Assembly (NCBI RefSeq): GCF_030272615.1
Contig: NC_081415.1
Coordinates: 367,582,667 to 367,646,666, forward strand
From: Cryptomeria japonica
Lineage: Eukaryota > Streptophyta > Pinopsida > Cupressales > Cupressaceae
DNA length: 64,000 nucleotides
Reading direction: 5' to 3'
Shown here piece by piece: positions 1 through 12,019 of the stretch. The notes under the pieces were generated by a model. That model searched no databases, had not been told where the DNA came from, and saw nothing but the letters and a program-made list of their open reading frames with translations. The position numbers and the translations under genes are program-made. How positions within the stretch are numbered: the first letter of the stretch is position 1; every line of letters starts with the position of its first letter.

Positions 1-30
1 AGTTTGCTAAGTTTTTACCTGAAATCTACA

Positions 31-3000
31 ATGGCACCCAAGATCCAAGATCCTATAGTTGTCAAGAATGTGGAGAAGCCCTCACTGAAGTATTCTTTGA
101 CTCCTAAAGTTGCCTCTGAACCGGATGACAAAACTGCATTCTCACTCATCCTTGATCGAGTCTTGTTAGTAGAAGATGTTAGAGTCTTCACCAAGTGTCG
201 TGTTGAAGAACTCGGTCATGTTGAGATTAGTGACATATATGATGAACTTTGTACCGATAGCAAAATGGATAGCAAGTATGAGCATATCAAAATTAAGGGA
301 TTAACTGAAGCCCTAGCATATCCCCGTGTGTTCAAACCCTAGTGGGTTAAGTTTGTTTTAAGCAGAGTCCATGATGATTTTATGTGGCTAGAGGAGCAAC
401 CATTCAAAATCACTAAGGAAATCATTAATGTGATCACCGGGTATCCTATCTATGATCATGCACAAGCACAAAAAATGATATCACAGAAGGAGTTAATTAG
501 TCTAACTGGAGTAGAATCTGATTATCGAGGACTGAAATTGAACAATGTCACTAATGCAGAACTTAAGTTTGCAATTAGAGTTATTGGTTACTGTTTCTTC
601 CAATCAACAAGGGAAAACAGTGTACCATGTGCAACAATTGACTTAGCATATAAAATAGTGAAAAAGGGAATGAAAGTAGACTTATGTGAAGTACTACTGA
701 AGAACTTGTTTAAGAACCTGAACACAATAAGGAAGCCGAAGAAGAACAACTCGGCAAATACACCGAAGTTTGGTTCACTTCTTGTATGCATGTTTTTCTA
801 CTTTGAAAAGTTCTTTCCCTCAGTCGGTAAAGTAGTTTGGGAGCTACACCGACCTATCACCCATCAAATCAATGACTTTATCAAGAAATTAGGAGATAAT
901 TTTAATGATATCATGGATGACTATTTCAACAAATTTCAAGAGAAGATGCACAATAGGTACAGGATTCCACCACAGCTGGTAGAGAAATATAAGGATGATA
1001 TATGTTTTGAGGTAGACACCGATTACTGTTATATGAATTCTATTGAACCAAGGACTCAATCTTTGCCACCAATGGGTTATGAGATTAACTATGATATTAC
1101 ACAACAGCAAATTAATGCCTGTCTGTCATTGCCAAGGCATGCTACTGAACTAAGATATGGTACTTATGAAGAGGTTAAAGAAAAGGTGAAAATGAGCATT
1201 GTAGTACCTAAAGCTACAAGAAAGGCTACCAAGATGATAAAGGTTTTATCTGAGAAATTCAGAGAAGAATCCTCCTCTACACCTATCAAAGGCACTCTTG
1301 CTATTACTGAAAAGGAATCAGAAGCTCAAGAGGCAGCAATAACATTAAGTACCGAGTTGCCTAAGGGTAAAGTTTTGAAAAGAAAGAAACAGGACATTAC
1401 AAAGGCCCTACCGACTCCACCAACAAAGAGACCCAACACTAGAGCATCAGCTGCATCACCAAGTAAGAAACAAAAGAGTGTTACTATTCCCAAGGTAACC
1501 AAGACCTACAAGAAATCTACTCAGAGACTCATTTTGGCAAAAGAGTCCAGTGATACAGAATCCGATGATGCAAACAAATTTTAGATTGTAAAAAGCAAGA
1601 AGGTAAATATTCATAGTGTTGAAAACTTTTGTGCCAATCTTAAAGAATATGGTGGATTCACAGGATTTAGATATGTTAAGTATGATACTAGGAATAATGA
1701 TGAGAAGCGACAAATTGAAGAAGCTGTCATTTGCACACTTCTAAAGTTTTGACTAGCTCCATTAGAACTAGTAAAGTCACTTCCAAGTGAATTATACTTA
1801 CATATTGATAACAAATGGAAATATGCAATGGACTCAGAGAAACAAATAAGAGAAATAAGTCTAGTCCATCTATTTCCTGATATGTCTGTAGCAGAAATAA
1901 AGGAGCATTTGACAACATACAATTCTAAATTTCTTGTCAAACAGAGAGCCTTAAAATTGATGAATGGGCTGTACATTGATGTCAAAAATGAGACAAAAGC
2001 CAAATGGCTAGATATCTTCAAATGAAAGGATGTCGGTGAACAATCTCAAATTAAAATTGTTGATGTCACCGAGCAAGGTCCTGATGCTACCAAGCAAGAC
2101 CCGGCTGACACTATTCAAATTGATGAAGATGTCATGGATACAGAAGCACCGGAGCAGGAAATGATAGAAGGCACTACCTATGCAAAACTTGTCTCTAGTG
2201 AATCTATCTTAGAACAAGTTCAGCCTTATCCGCCGGTCAAGCCACCTATCTCTACCAAAGCTCCTAAGGATATAGAACAAAGCACTGAAGGTCACAAGTC
2301 TGAAGTAGCAGAAGATACAACTAAAGATCAGAAGTCTCAAGCACCATCAAGCACTAAAAATATTACAACTGAGACCCCTAGTACCGAGACACCCAAGGAC
2401 ACCACAACGGCTATAGGAATAGACCAAAGTGTTGCATCTACTGAGCAACCTACTGAGGGTCAGCAAACCTCACAAGCACTTGTCTTAGTACACCCGACCA
2501 AAGGTAAAGAGAAGAAGGTGAGAAAGCATAAGTTTCAAGATTGATTTAACTAAACCGATAGTGTTGCCCAATGTGGATATCTCAAAATTAAAAGGGAAAG
2601 CACTTACTGATTTCGGTGAACTATGCAAAGCAAAGGCCGAACAAGAAAAACAATTGGCCATTAAAAAGAAGAATAAAGTACTACAGAAGGTGAAGACACT
2701 ACTAACAGATATGTTACCTTCAACAACATTGTCAACTGATGCAGCCATCCACATTCAACTGGATGAACTCCTTACTCAAATAGAAACATCTGGAGTTGAT
2801 GCATCTGAGTACATAAGCAAGCTAAAAGATAAAGAGCTTACTACAAAGATGATAGAAGAAGTACAAAAAGCTCTCACTATAGGAAAAGTAAAGCTTGTCA
2901 AATTCATTGCTAAGTTGTCCCCTCAACTCAAGCATATTCTTTATTTATTTCAGAAACTTTATACATTTTCCTTATTTATTAAAGATATCAAGAATAAAAC

Positions 3001-3394
3001 TAATGCAATTGAGAAAGAGATCACCGATCTTTCCAATAAGTTGACCACCGAGCCTAATTCAGTTCAGAATTTTTATACCAAGCTTCAACAACTCATGGCT
3101 CAACAGTTAGAACTCAAAAATGAAGAGCATAAGATTAGGATGGATATAATGACCCTTCAGACATTATTCCTTCCTCATCTCTCATCAGTTCAAGAGCAGA
3201 TTAACTGAGCTACACGCCTATCAACTACACAAGAGGGAAGCACTCTTGATGGCTTAATATCACTATTGGCTGATATTCAAGAACAAAATTCTTTAATGGA
3301 AAGTGTAAAGGATGCACTCTCAGTCGCACTCACCGACGCTCATAACAAGTATAAATCTATTTTTGATCAGTTACCACCCCCAGATGGAAATTAA
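31..3394 (+). pseudogene. Third ORF (ORF3, env-like position) of a Sirevirus-like Ty1/copia element
   Basis: This is a frame of about 1,120 codons starting at the ATG at 31. It lies between the expected end of pol (outside the window) and the 3' LTR, the place where SIRE-type copia elements carry an env-like ORF. The frame is broken by stops near 340, 1582, 1750 and 2023, by a frameshift between 2544 and 2561, and by a stop near 3206. The N-terminal 350 residues look globular. A lysine-rich segment follows (about 1350-1560), then a Thr/Pro/Glu-rich acidic stretch (2040-2540), then a long coiled-coil-like tail (2561-3394). The minus-strand ORF at 49291-52427 is a homologue: both share a FYFxxFxPS-like segment and a 'xxYCYMNSIEPR'/'TDFCLMQAIEPR' block. 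No signal peptide or clear membrane segment is visible, so 'env-like' refers to position only. The function is unknown. Confidence 0.75.
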
Positions 3395-3756
3395 ATTTTT
3401 GATGTTTGTCAAAAAATTGGAGTAATATACTACCTAGGATTCTACATAAGGGGAGTAATATATTATATTTGGAGAGTGATACGGTTTTGGTAATATAGTT
3501 TTGAGTATTGTATACAGGGGAGTATACCAAGCAGAGTATGCAAAGCTAGCAGAGCACAAGCACAAAACAACACTGAGCATGCAAAATCCAAGTAATATAC
3601 AGAATAATGATAAGGGGAGTATATCTGCATATACTATTTCATTGACTATTGTATATATTGTCAAGTGTAGTCATTTTGCAAAGTATATAGATCTTTGAGT
3701 TATGACTTTGAAAGTAGTTTTTGTCAAACATCTCAACTAATGTCAAAAGGGGAGAT
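3395..3756 (+). promoter_or_regulatory. Multiple polypurine tracts upstream of the 3' LTR
   Basis: This noncoding gap lies between the third ORF and the 3' LTR. It contains four AAGGGGAGT-like boxes: near 3448, 3517, 3613, and the terminal AAAAGGGGAGAT that ends at 3756, directly against the LTR. Repeated polypurine boxes just before the 3' LTR are a known hallmark of the Sirevirus lineage of Ty1/copia elements. The last box is the likely primer for plus-strand DNA synthesis. Confidence 0.7.
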
Positions 3757-4888
3757 TGTTACTACTTATCAAGTTGCCATTAGTTTTTATATTCAAAGTC
3801 ATACTATATATTCTAGTCAGTTAGCACTACCAAATCATGTAGTTGGTATAAACAAAGAAGTCGGTATGCACAGTCTAGTCGGTTAAAGAAGAAAGCAGTC
3901 ACAGAACACAGTGTACACTGAAGTCGTCTATCGAATATCTTTTTATGGCTTCCGAGCAGTAAAGTTAACACACCGAGTTGATATTCACCGAGTGAAACGT
4001 GTTACCAGATACATTGAACCTAGACATGCATATGAAAACGTGTTACAAGAATTGAGGCACATCTAACCGTTATACATTGGAAATTGCACTAGAAGATTGT
4101 GTATGATTACAAGGTCAATCTAACCAATGAAATATTTTGTTTAGTTATTCATTTGAGGAATCTTGTTTGTAAGATCGAAGCAATGAATTGGATCACCATT
4201 TTAAGAGATCTATTTATACAACATGGATTAAAGAACAAGGTGTGTGCATATATGTATGAAGGAAGACTATTACAGAGACATAGAGGTCACCGAGAAGGTT
4301 TTTAGAGAACAGTCAAATAACAGAGTAAACAGAAGGGTTTACCGAGGTATGCTATAAGCAAGGTAATCTTATTCTGAGCACATAGAATCTACTATAACAT
4401 TTCAGATGTAAAGTTGCAGATATTTGTAATGATTTTATTGTAATATTGTGAAGTTGAAAGAGAAACTTTTAACAAGGTAAAAGACTCTAACCAAGTCTAT
4501 AAATTGTAAAGCCTCTAACCAGGTGCAACATTCAGAATAATGTTGTGAAATCCTTTAGCAAGGTAGATCTAACAGATCTTGTTACTCCTAATAGGGTAAG
4601 CTATCAGAAATAGCTAAATGTAGCTCTAACCGAGAATCTTTATTATTGTAGTAGTGAAGTTTTGGGTGCCATCCCCACCGCAGTTTTTCTCTCTAACCAA
4701 GAGTTTTTGCATAACCAAAATATATGTATTATGGAGTGAATCATGTATGATTGTTATCTATTTGTTTTAACTTTATTTTATGTTACTGCACTATTCAGCT
4801 TGTGCATAATAGTAAGGTTATTATTAAAGAAAAGTTTTGGAGTACTGATTCACCCCTCCCCTCTTAGCTTTCCATATTGGGCCTAACA
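3757..4888 (+). repeat. 3' LTR of Sirevirus-like element A (about 1132 bp)
   Basis: It begins TGTTACTACTTATCAAG directly after the polypurine tract and ends ...TTGGGCCTAACA. A TATA-like TATTTATA lies at about 4211-4218. The end holds the pyrimidine-rich CACCCCTCCCCTCTTAG typical of these LTRs. The LTR at 62462-63652 is a diverged relative in the same orientation, but the two are different insertions: the flanks do not match and the sequences differ at many positions. The base after the LTR starts the unrelated segment GATGATAG. Confidence 0.8.
4211..4218 (+). promoter_or_regulatory. Probable TATA box of LTR A
   Basis: TATTTATA is followed by ACAACATGGATTAA. The same context is kept in the related LTR at about 62893-62901, which supports it as the core promoter. 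The start of transcription cannot be fixed from sequence alone. Confidence 0.45.
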
Positions 4889-6979
4889 GATGATAGTAAT
4901 AGGGGTTGTTTGATGTTGTTTGATAGGACAAATTGATAGGTTTCATTGTTGACTTAATTGACAGTTTGTCTATTGTTACATGATTTGTTAAGTGCAATGT
5001 TTTGCGTGTTTTCTATATGTGTCTTATTTGATGTCTGTCTTTGCAAGAGACAACTTCTTGATGAGCTGAAATGATTGTTTTTGGATTTTTGAATGTTTTC
5101 AATTTTTAGGGTTTTTTTGGGATATCTATTTTTTTTTTCAATTTTTTCAAGACATTTTATGAATGTTTTTGGTCTTTTTCACAATATTTTGTGAATGTTT
5201 TTGGTTGATTTATAGGATTTTTTGGATTGCAAGCAAGATGTATTTGTTTGTCTTGAGTGTATAGCAAGGCAAGGAATATTATGAATGGATGAATGAATTG
5301 TTGAGAAGGATATGGATAGGAGAAATATGGAAGTATCTTATTATGGAATCAAAGTTGAGTTGGTTTCCAAGGACTATCTCGCAATGGGATAACACATTTA
5401 TCCAAGATAAGGGATTTGAAAATATAAGGCAATAATATGTGGTCCACATGAAGGGACATTTCATGAGGTTTTTGAAACTATGTTTTTGCATTTATCTTTT
5501 TGTCCTTAGTTTTGATCAAGATCAAAGATGAAAAAGGGAGTAAAAATGGAGATAGAATACAAATAAGATAAGCAAGATCGAATGTGAAAATTGATGATGG
5601 AACCAAGAAATGGATAAGATAAGAGATATGGACAAAAATGTATGGATAAGTTAAAGCCAATAGGATGCATTATTCTTATAAAGATCCTTACTCTTGTCAA
5701 GATCAAACATGGAAAAAGGGAAGATGGATGAAGATAGGATGGTGGATAATGGAGGATGAGAGATGATGGAAGATGTGGTGGGTAGTATAGTGTGAATAAA
5801 ATTTGCCCCCAAGTGTAGATTAGAAGAGGATGATGAATTAAACATGACACCTTTTCACCAGGTTTTCATCATGGCACTTGCCCAAGGTGCCTAAATTCCA
5901 AGTTTTCGCTAGTGGATGGATTATTTCTCTTTACTTTTTTTTGGTCATGCAAGATGCCCATTTGCGAGGTTTTCATTAAGATGACAATTTTTTTCATTTT
6001 TCTATTTTTTTTTTGTTTTTGACATTTTGGAAGATAGGAGATCGAGGAAGGATTCAAGTGTCTCATTGTTGTTTGGAAGGCATCCTTGAAAAATATGCTA
6101 TAATGGACATGGCTATGAAAATATGCTCAAATATGTTGGTAGGATAATTAAATGTAAATGAGATGGGTGAGGAGATGGAACTAGGGTAAGGATTCATGCA
6201 AAGGATTGGATACGAGAATGGAAGGATGAAAATAAGGGGTTGGGTAATGGATGGGATAGAAGATTTGTGTATGAGGAGACAAAAATATTGTGAAGATCAA
6301 CACTGGCACACACCTTGAGGAGTGGTGGAGTTATTGGGGAAACGTGAATTTTGGATTTTAAGATTTTTATTGAGGAATAGCTATGGATTTTGGGACATAA
6401 GGACCTAAAATAGATAAAGGAAGTGAGGGAGGAATAGATTTGAAATATGGGAGATGTTTGGATGAAGGAATATCAATTTTGGATGCCAATTTTTGATTTT
6501 TCTTTAGAAATCCACATTGTTTTTAATTTTTCTTTCTTTTGTGGTGGTTTGGAACTCATTGCTTCTATGAGAAACTTAGGTATTGACATTGTTTTTTATT
6601 TTTATTTTTTCTTGATGGGCCTTGGCCTTTTGGATATATTTTTTCTTTTGGATCAATTTTTTCTTTATTTTAACATGTCATTTAGATGGGACATGTTTAT
6701 CCTTGAATATATATGGATTTTTGGACCTATGGATTTTATGCTTGGCATCAAAATTGCTTCTAAGGATAATGCAATTGATTGATGGATATGAATGATATGA
6801 AAGAATTTTGGATGGGTTTATGTACACAAATAGTGGGAAGTTTCTCAAAGATGTGTGCTTTTGTTGCTCCTAAATAGGGGATAGATGGATATGAAGACCT
6901 AAAATGGATGGAAAGGATGAAGGGCTATATGAATGTTTGGATTTAGATGGAGGGATGTGGGATTTAGTAGGGATATTAG
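4889..6979. other. Gene-free flank, GATG/GGAT-rich, with T-runs
   Basis: I see no coding region, RNA gene or element ends here. About 5270-6450 is strongly biased to GGATGA/GATGG on the plus strand. 5100-5220 and 5930-6020 contain T-rich runs around 'TTTTGTGAATGTTTTTGG'. The segment past the CACTA right end (61800-62450) has a similar GGATCATGAGG-rich composition. This fits both being pieces of one older repeat into which the CACTA element inserted. Confidence 0.5.
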
Positions 6980-7015
6980 CACTAACATATTTGGGGTCAT
7001 TTTCTGATGAACTAT
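6980..7015 (+). repeat. Left terminal inverted repeat of the CACTA element
   Basis: The repeat begins CACTAACATATTTGGGG and pairs with 61561-61596 (29 of 36 positions identical). It is followed by subterminal repeats from about 7080. Confidence 0.7.
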
Positions 7016-7039
7016 CATAGTAATTGTGACATATTATTG

Positions 7040-7560
7040 TTGTAGATCCAACGAAACAACGAAAAAAAAATTATCGCTCAAATTTCATCGGATTATTCGA
7101 TGGACAGATGTTTGTCAAAATTCCGACGCCTTCTTTGTCAAAAGTTGAATGTGGCGGTCTACTTCATTAGAATTTTGACAAAGTCGCCAACCTTTCGAGG
7201 AACCATGCACTTGGTTTTTTGTCAGAATTCCAACAAAAAAGGGCATTATGCTCTGACGAGAATGGTGCACCTGGAATAATTTTTTTTGTCATAGGTACAA
7301 CATTCCTGTCAAAGCATAGTGCCCTTTTTTGTCAAAATTCTGACAACAAATGGAAGGAAGCTCCAATGGGAATGGTGCACCTGCAACAAAATGTTTCATC
7401 ATAGGTACAACATTCCTGTTGAAACATAGTGTCCATTTTTATCAAAATTTTGACAACAAATGCAGGGAAAGCTCCGATAAGAGTATTGTGTCAGCAACAA
7501 AATATTTTGTCGCAGACACATCACTCTCGTCAGGGCCTATGTTGGGCATGTTAGTCTTTT
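7040..7560 (+). repeat. CACTA subterminal repeats
   Basis: Three to four imperfect units of about 110-130 bp contain 'TTTTGTCAAAATTC(T)GACAACAAATG', 'GGTGCACCTG', 'CATAGGTACAACATTCCTGT' and 'AAACATAGTG'. Such subterminal repeat arrays bind the element's own transposase-type protein in En/Spm. Here they lie just inside the left terminal repeat. A related GTCAGAAATTCCAACGAAA motif, in inverted orientation, lies inside the right end near 61470-61495. Confidence 0.6.
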
Positions 7561-7599
7561 CACATATGCATTATATCAAGATAATTATGATAAATCTAA

Positions 7600-8589
7600 A
7601 GTCTTGATTAAGGTGCATGATGGTTTCACTTGTCCCACCATTGGTTCCATCACCCTCAAGTTAAAGCTAAATTCAAAAGCTTAGATGTTCCTTTTACTGT
7701 TATTTCTACCTTAGACCAATTTCATGTGAAGTCAGCTCATTTTTTAAGGCACTACCCAATGTAGTCCATTAAAATGTTCAAGTTCTCAGTTCAAGGATAA
7801 GTGTAAACTATATTTCATAGTGGGTTCTAGCCCTTGTTTAGACAAGTATTTGGTGACTCCTAATTGCTAATCTTTGATCTCTGACTTAGAAAACTATTTG
7901 GTGTATTTGGTGACTGCCTTTTTAAAAAAAATGAATATTTGCCTATTTAATCAGCAATATGAGTATAAACAAAAAATCAATTTTCAGCAATCAGCAATAT
8001 GAATATAAACAACAAAATATTAATCAAGGACCTTACCTTTGATGGTCTCCACTAAGTAACTTCTTGTGCTGTTGTTCGTGTTGGCTCTGTTGGACCTTGT
8101 AATTAAGATTCAATACATATTAATCAATAAGATTAACAGTGGAGCATAATGAAATATTGAAAAGTGTGTTACCTTATTGAGCTTCTCTTTGTTTCAATAA
8201 TAGTTTAATATTTTCTACTTAACAGGGCCAACCACATGAAGGTGGAAGCTCATTTGGCCCTTCCCCCCCCTCCTAACATCACTCTAAATTCTTCGTTAAC
8301 ATATAACATTCATTCATTCTTTCATCCATTAATAAAATATAATATTCATTCATTATCAGATAACATTCATTAACACATAACATTCATTAACATTGATTAA
8401 CACGTAACATTCATCAACATTGATTAACACATATCATTCATTAACATTCATTAACACATAAAATTCATTCATTAACAAATAATACAATTACAATCATTTT
8501 TTTTTTCAGTTTTTTTGAAGCTAAGTAAACACTATGTGGACCATCATTTTCTTCACCATTTTACCCCTCTTGAGCTGTTGTGCCCTCTG
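7600..8589. other. Noncoding CACTA interior with an ATTCATTAACAC minisatellite
   Basis: I support no reading frame here. About 8285-8480 is a degenerate tandem repeat of CATTAACA(C)ATAACATT units. Minus-strand splice-donor-like sites (GGTAAGG near 8033, AGGTAAC near 8172) suggest that 3' exons of the neighbouring SET gene reach into this stretch, but I cannot define them. Confidence 0.35.
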
Positions 8590-8751
8590 CTCATGATCTT
8601 AATGTATGCCTAGTCATGTACTCATGACGAGGTTGCCTAGGCAAAGGGGGCTCCGCTGCAATAACAAAGAAATGGGTTAAATTCATAAGTATTTTTATTA
8701 TTGTTACAAGTATTTCATTAATTAAAAGAATATTACAGGGGTGCTCTTTAC

Positions 8752-8826
8752 CTGATGGGGCCACATCATATTCCTGATCATTTTGTCTAGCCTCATCCTC
8801 AACATGTTGAACACCCTCTAAATCCT
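8752..8826 (-). repeat. 75-bp exon, copy 1 of a duplicated exon pair
   Basis: The exon is bounded on the minus strand by an acceptor ...CTAG and a donor CAG|GTAAAGAG. It encodes an acidic 25-residue block ending DVAPSG. The exon at 8917-8991 has the same length, phase and splice-flank sequence and ends DVPPSG, so one arose by tandem duplication. Confidence 0.55.
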
Positions 8827-8916
8827 CTAGAGTTGAAACACACACGAAAGGTTACATTAATAAATACACCAATTGCAATTAAATTCAATTAAAGGAATAA
8901 TAGTGGCCCTCTTTAC

Positions 8917-8991
8917 CTGATGGGGGCACATCACGTTCCTGATGTTGTCTATCCTGATCATGCTCCACTTGTTCACCACACTCTGCATGCT
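8917..8991 (-). repeat. 75-bp exon, copy 2 of a duplicated exon pair
   Basis: The acceptor is TTTTAG and the donor CAG|GTAAAGAG. Length and reading phase equal those of the exon at 8752-8826, and the encoded block shares 'DQ..' and 'ERDVPPSG'-type residues with it. Confidence 0.55.
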
Positions 8992-11157
8992 CTAAAATAA
9001 AAACAAAAAAGGTTACATTAATTACTACACCAATTTTAATTAAAGATGTTTAATTGTATTAATAATTACATAAAATAATTTGTATAGCACATGAATACCT
9101 CCAATACCGGGATTCACACCATAACCTTCATCATGTGTAGGTTGTGTTCCATCCTTAGCAGGCTGCATTCAAATGCCATGTGCATTGTTATCATTGCTTG
9201 CTTATTTAAAACAAATATAGTCACTTTAGGTTGGAAATTAACATCGAATAGATTACTGCTCAAGTATTCAATTTTAAATCATTTTCATTTAGCTTATTTA
9301 CCTATGTGATGGATGCATCTGAATCTTGTGTTTGCCCACTCAATTCTCTTAGGCATTTATCCATGGCTCCATAGCCTTGCTAGAAGGCAATTTTCATGTC
9401 ATCTTCTGTGGGCGCTTTATTGAATTCAAAGCCCTGCACTTTTGCTTAATATCATGAATTTTGCTTCTATTGTTTGATTAAAAAAATTATTTGCAATTTA
9501 TTATTTCGATGAGATATTTCATTTATTGATACTTACAATTCATGTGACAACTTTCATATAACCACGAGAGTTAATTTTGTGTTTCCCATGCTTTTCTAGT
9601 CTTGCCTTAGTTGCCTTCGATGTGTCAGGAAGTCTATGAAAATTTTGAAATATGTTAGATTATGTAAATATAAAGAGTAATTAGTACATAATTACATAGT
9701 TAATTGTATCACATACCTTCCTTTGCCCAATGGTGTAAGTCCTTTTCTATTTTCAGCTTTCTCCTTTCCATCCGAAACTAGGTCCTTCCACTCCCTCTCT
9801 GGAATCATGGGGGATGCTCGTACTTTCTGTTCTTCTCTAAATGTCTCATATATTGTTCCCTCACATACTTTAGATATGTGCCATCTTTCTGAAGGACCTT
9901 GGTTTTGTTGAATGTGTCATTTCTGAAGAACACAACCAAACAGTTTATGAGTTCATCTTTTAATTATTTATTTTGGGCACTCCACCGTGTATGTATGGTG
10001 GGCCCGAAGATCTCCAATGTAATATCATTTAGATGTTTATAAAAAACATCATTGCCTGAAAAAAATCATGGGATCATTAGTCCAAAATGAGTGATCAATA
10101 AGTAAATTACAATTGGACTATATATAATAATTATTTTAAAGTACCTGGAACCTTCTCTATCTTTATGGGAACAAGATCATCGGTCACCACAAATGTGACT
10201 GGCAACATTCCCATACTAGTAATATGGGAAGATCTAAGAAATGCTGCTAAAATATCACCACTAGTGGCCTTTGCATCCCCACGTGCATGTCTTGTTGCAT
10301 AGGTCGGTGTAGTACTCGATGACTGCATGTTGCATGTTGTGGACATTGCAGTCGGCAATATAGGTGTCGATGATGAGGTTGGATGAGGTGGTGAATGCAC
10401 AGGAACATGGACATCACCTAAAGATTAATACATTAAATATACAATACATTAAATATAAGAGCAATAACACATTAACAAAAGGACACAAACATGTAAAAAT
10501 ACGAGCTAGTGTATGCACATAACATGGTCATCACCTGAACTACCTGTAGTACCCTGATCATGGCAACTAGCTTCATGAGGATGAAAAAATTTCTATAAAA
10601 ACAACACGTACATATTTTAGTTCATGATATAAAAGAGTATAAAATATAAACCATGAATGAACTTATGTTATAAGTAAATATTTCATGACTGCTTACTTCC
10701 AAATTTTGTGCTCTCTCTGTCAATTATTTCACCCTCTCTTGTATCTCATAAGTTTGAGGGACTATGAATAACAATTTAAGAATTTCTATATTAATTTTTT
10801 TTGCGTCTTTCTTATCATTTCAAGAGGGTTTGTGGAATGTATGATGTCATCATCACAAAATAGTGAGTCCACCTCTATATCGATGTTCTCAGCTACTACA
10901 AGTGCCTTTCCCCAAACATCTATCTGTGAGAAGAATATTAGTAACATTATCAAAATTAATCCAAAACCCTAAAGAAAAGAACATAATAATATAACATTTT
11001 TCTTGTATCTAATTTGTACAATTAGAATGAGGTTTACTTGCTTGGTAGAAGTGCCTGAAGCTACATCTCAATCTGTGCTATGTGTCAGATCAATGTCGTA
11101 CTGTGACAAAAATTAAATATAAAAAAACATTACCGAAATGAAACCAATAGACTTACC

Positions 11158-12014
11158 AAAAAAAATAAAAATGATGTATTGGGGTCATTAATTGGAGGTT
11201 GGCTTAAACGGTATATATAAGTACGCACCACCCCCATGATAGTAACTTTGTTTGTATCTATGCGATTCAAATTGTAATTGATTAGTAGCTCTTCCCCTGC
11301 ACTTATTGATTTTATCGCACATACGAATACACGGTTTCCCTTGCACGCCTCAAATATGTAATTGGGTTGCCTATAAGTTGACCCAGGTCATGTACTCTTT
11401 ATAAAACCTGCAATATTCCCTATTGCTTTTGGCCTTTCATTAATGTACATAGCCACTCTTTTACTTTTATCATTATCTTTTAGCTGTATATAATTTGCTG
11501 ACAATGCATACCTACGCGTACTTCATGTATATCGAGCCAGTTGCATCCAATTTTTGTAATTGTAACAAGGTTCAATATACTCCATCAATTCAACAACTTT
11601 GTTGTAATAGACCTTTATGTAATCCATGGAAAATAGGCCCAAACCATGTAATGACGATGGTGCTATGCGATATATCCTCCCGTTAACACAGAAAATAATG
11701 TTTATTAGAGGAAGTTCCTTGGGTACCCATTGTTTTTGTAGATGTTTGTACCTCAAGGGCACCTCGATGTCGCCTATGTTCTCATCATCATAAGAACATG
11801 ACTCCCCTTGAGCAAGAAACAATTCCATGTGTTTATGGAATTTTTTTCTAATCTTTTGACCTCTACTTGATCTCCCTCTTTTAGACCTACTACATGTCTC
11901 GCTTTCCTCTTCTCTTCCTAAATTTCCCTCGCTCGAGGAAGACACATCTAACAAATACCTATTTGGTGGTACCTGCACTCCATCAAATGAGAGAGATAGT
12001 TGGGAGAGGGTCAA
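11158..12014 (-). other. SET-domain exon
   Basis: One continuous frame is interrupted by two in-frame TGA codons (11523-11525, 11388-11390). In order it has an acidic/Ser-rich start, a basic cluster (KRGRSSRGQKIRKK), the SET start 'SSLHGLGLF', a tyrosine-rich insert, 'YINERPKAIGNIAGFI', 'QPNYIFE', and 'SISAGEELLINYNLNR'. A splice donor G|GTAAGTC is visible at about 11155. The initiator ATG is uncertain: the open frame reaches 12014 without a clear ATG at its start, so an upstream exon may exist. Confidence 0.65.
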
Positions 12015-12019
12015 TTGTT

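Larger units (their letters stand above)
8590..12014 (-). pseudogene. Multi-exon SET-domain gene of the CACTA element
   Basis: The first exon (about 12014 down to 11158) encodes a basic segment, then a SET-type domain: 'HGLGLF' (motif I), 'GNIAGFI' with a downstream PN, and 'AGEELLINYNLNR' (motif IV). SET domains normally methylate protein lysines. At least eight further exons follow on the minus strand with good GT/AG borders, for example 11100-11038, 10924 to about 10795, 10418-10139, about 10065-9719, 8991-8917 and 8826-8752. The exon near 9720-9900 encodes 'PEREWKDLVSD', resembling the conserved stretch of plant Ptta/En/Spm-type transposases. Stops at 11523-11525 and 11388-11390 (both look like CGA to TGA) and a one-base shift near 9840 show decay. 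The call as transposon-borne rests on the enclosing inverted ends. Catalytic competence of the ancestor is not shown: the usual NHSC motif reads as a diverged NIAGFI...PN. Confidence 0.6.

Noticed and set aside
5506-5850. Minus-strand open frames rich in Ser/Leu/Ile/Phe, membrane-like
   Set aside because: They are translations of GATG/GGAT-biased DNA with overlapping frames of similar character. No start context or family similarity is visible.
8285-8480. Possible replication origin or matrix-attachment repeat
   Set aside because: It is an AT-rich ATTCATTAACAC minisatellite with no further support for either role.
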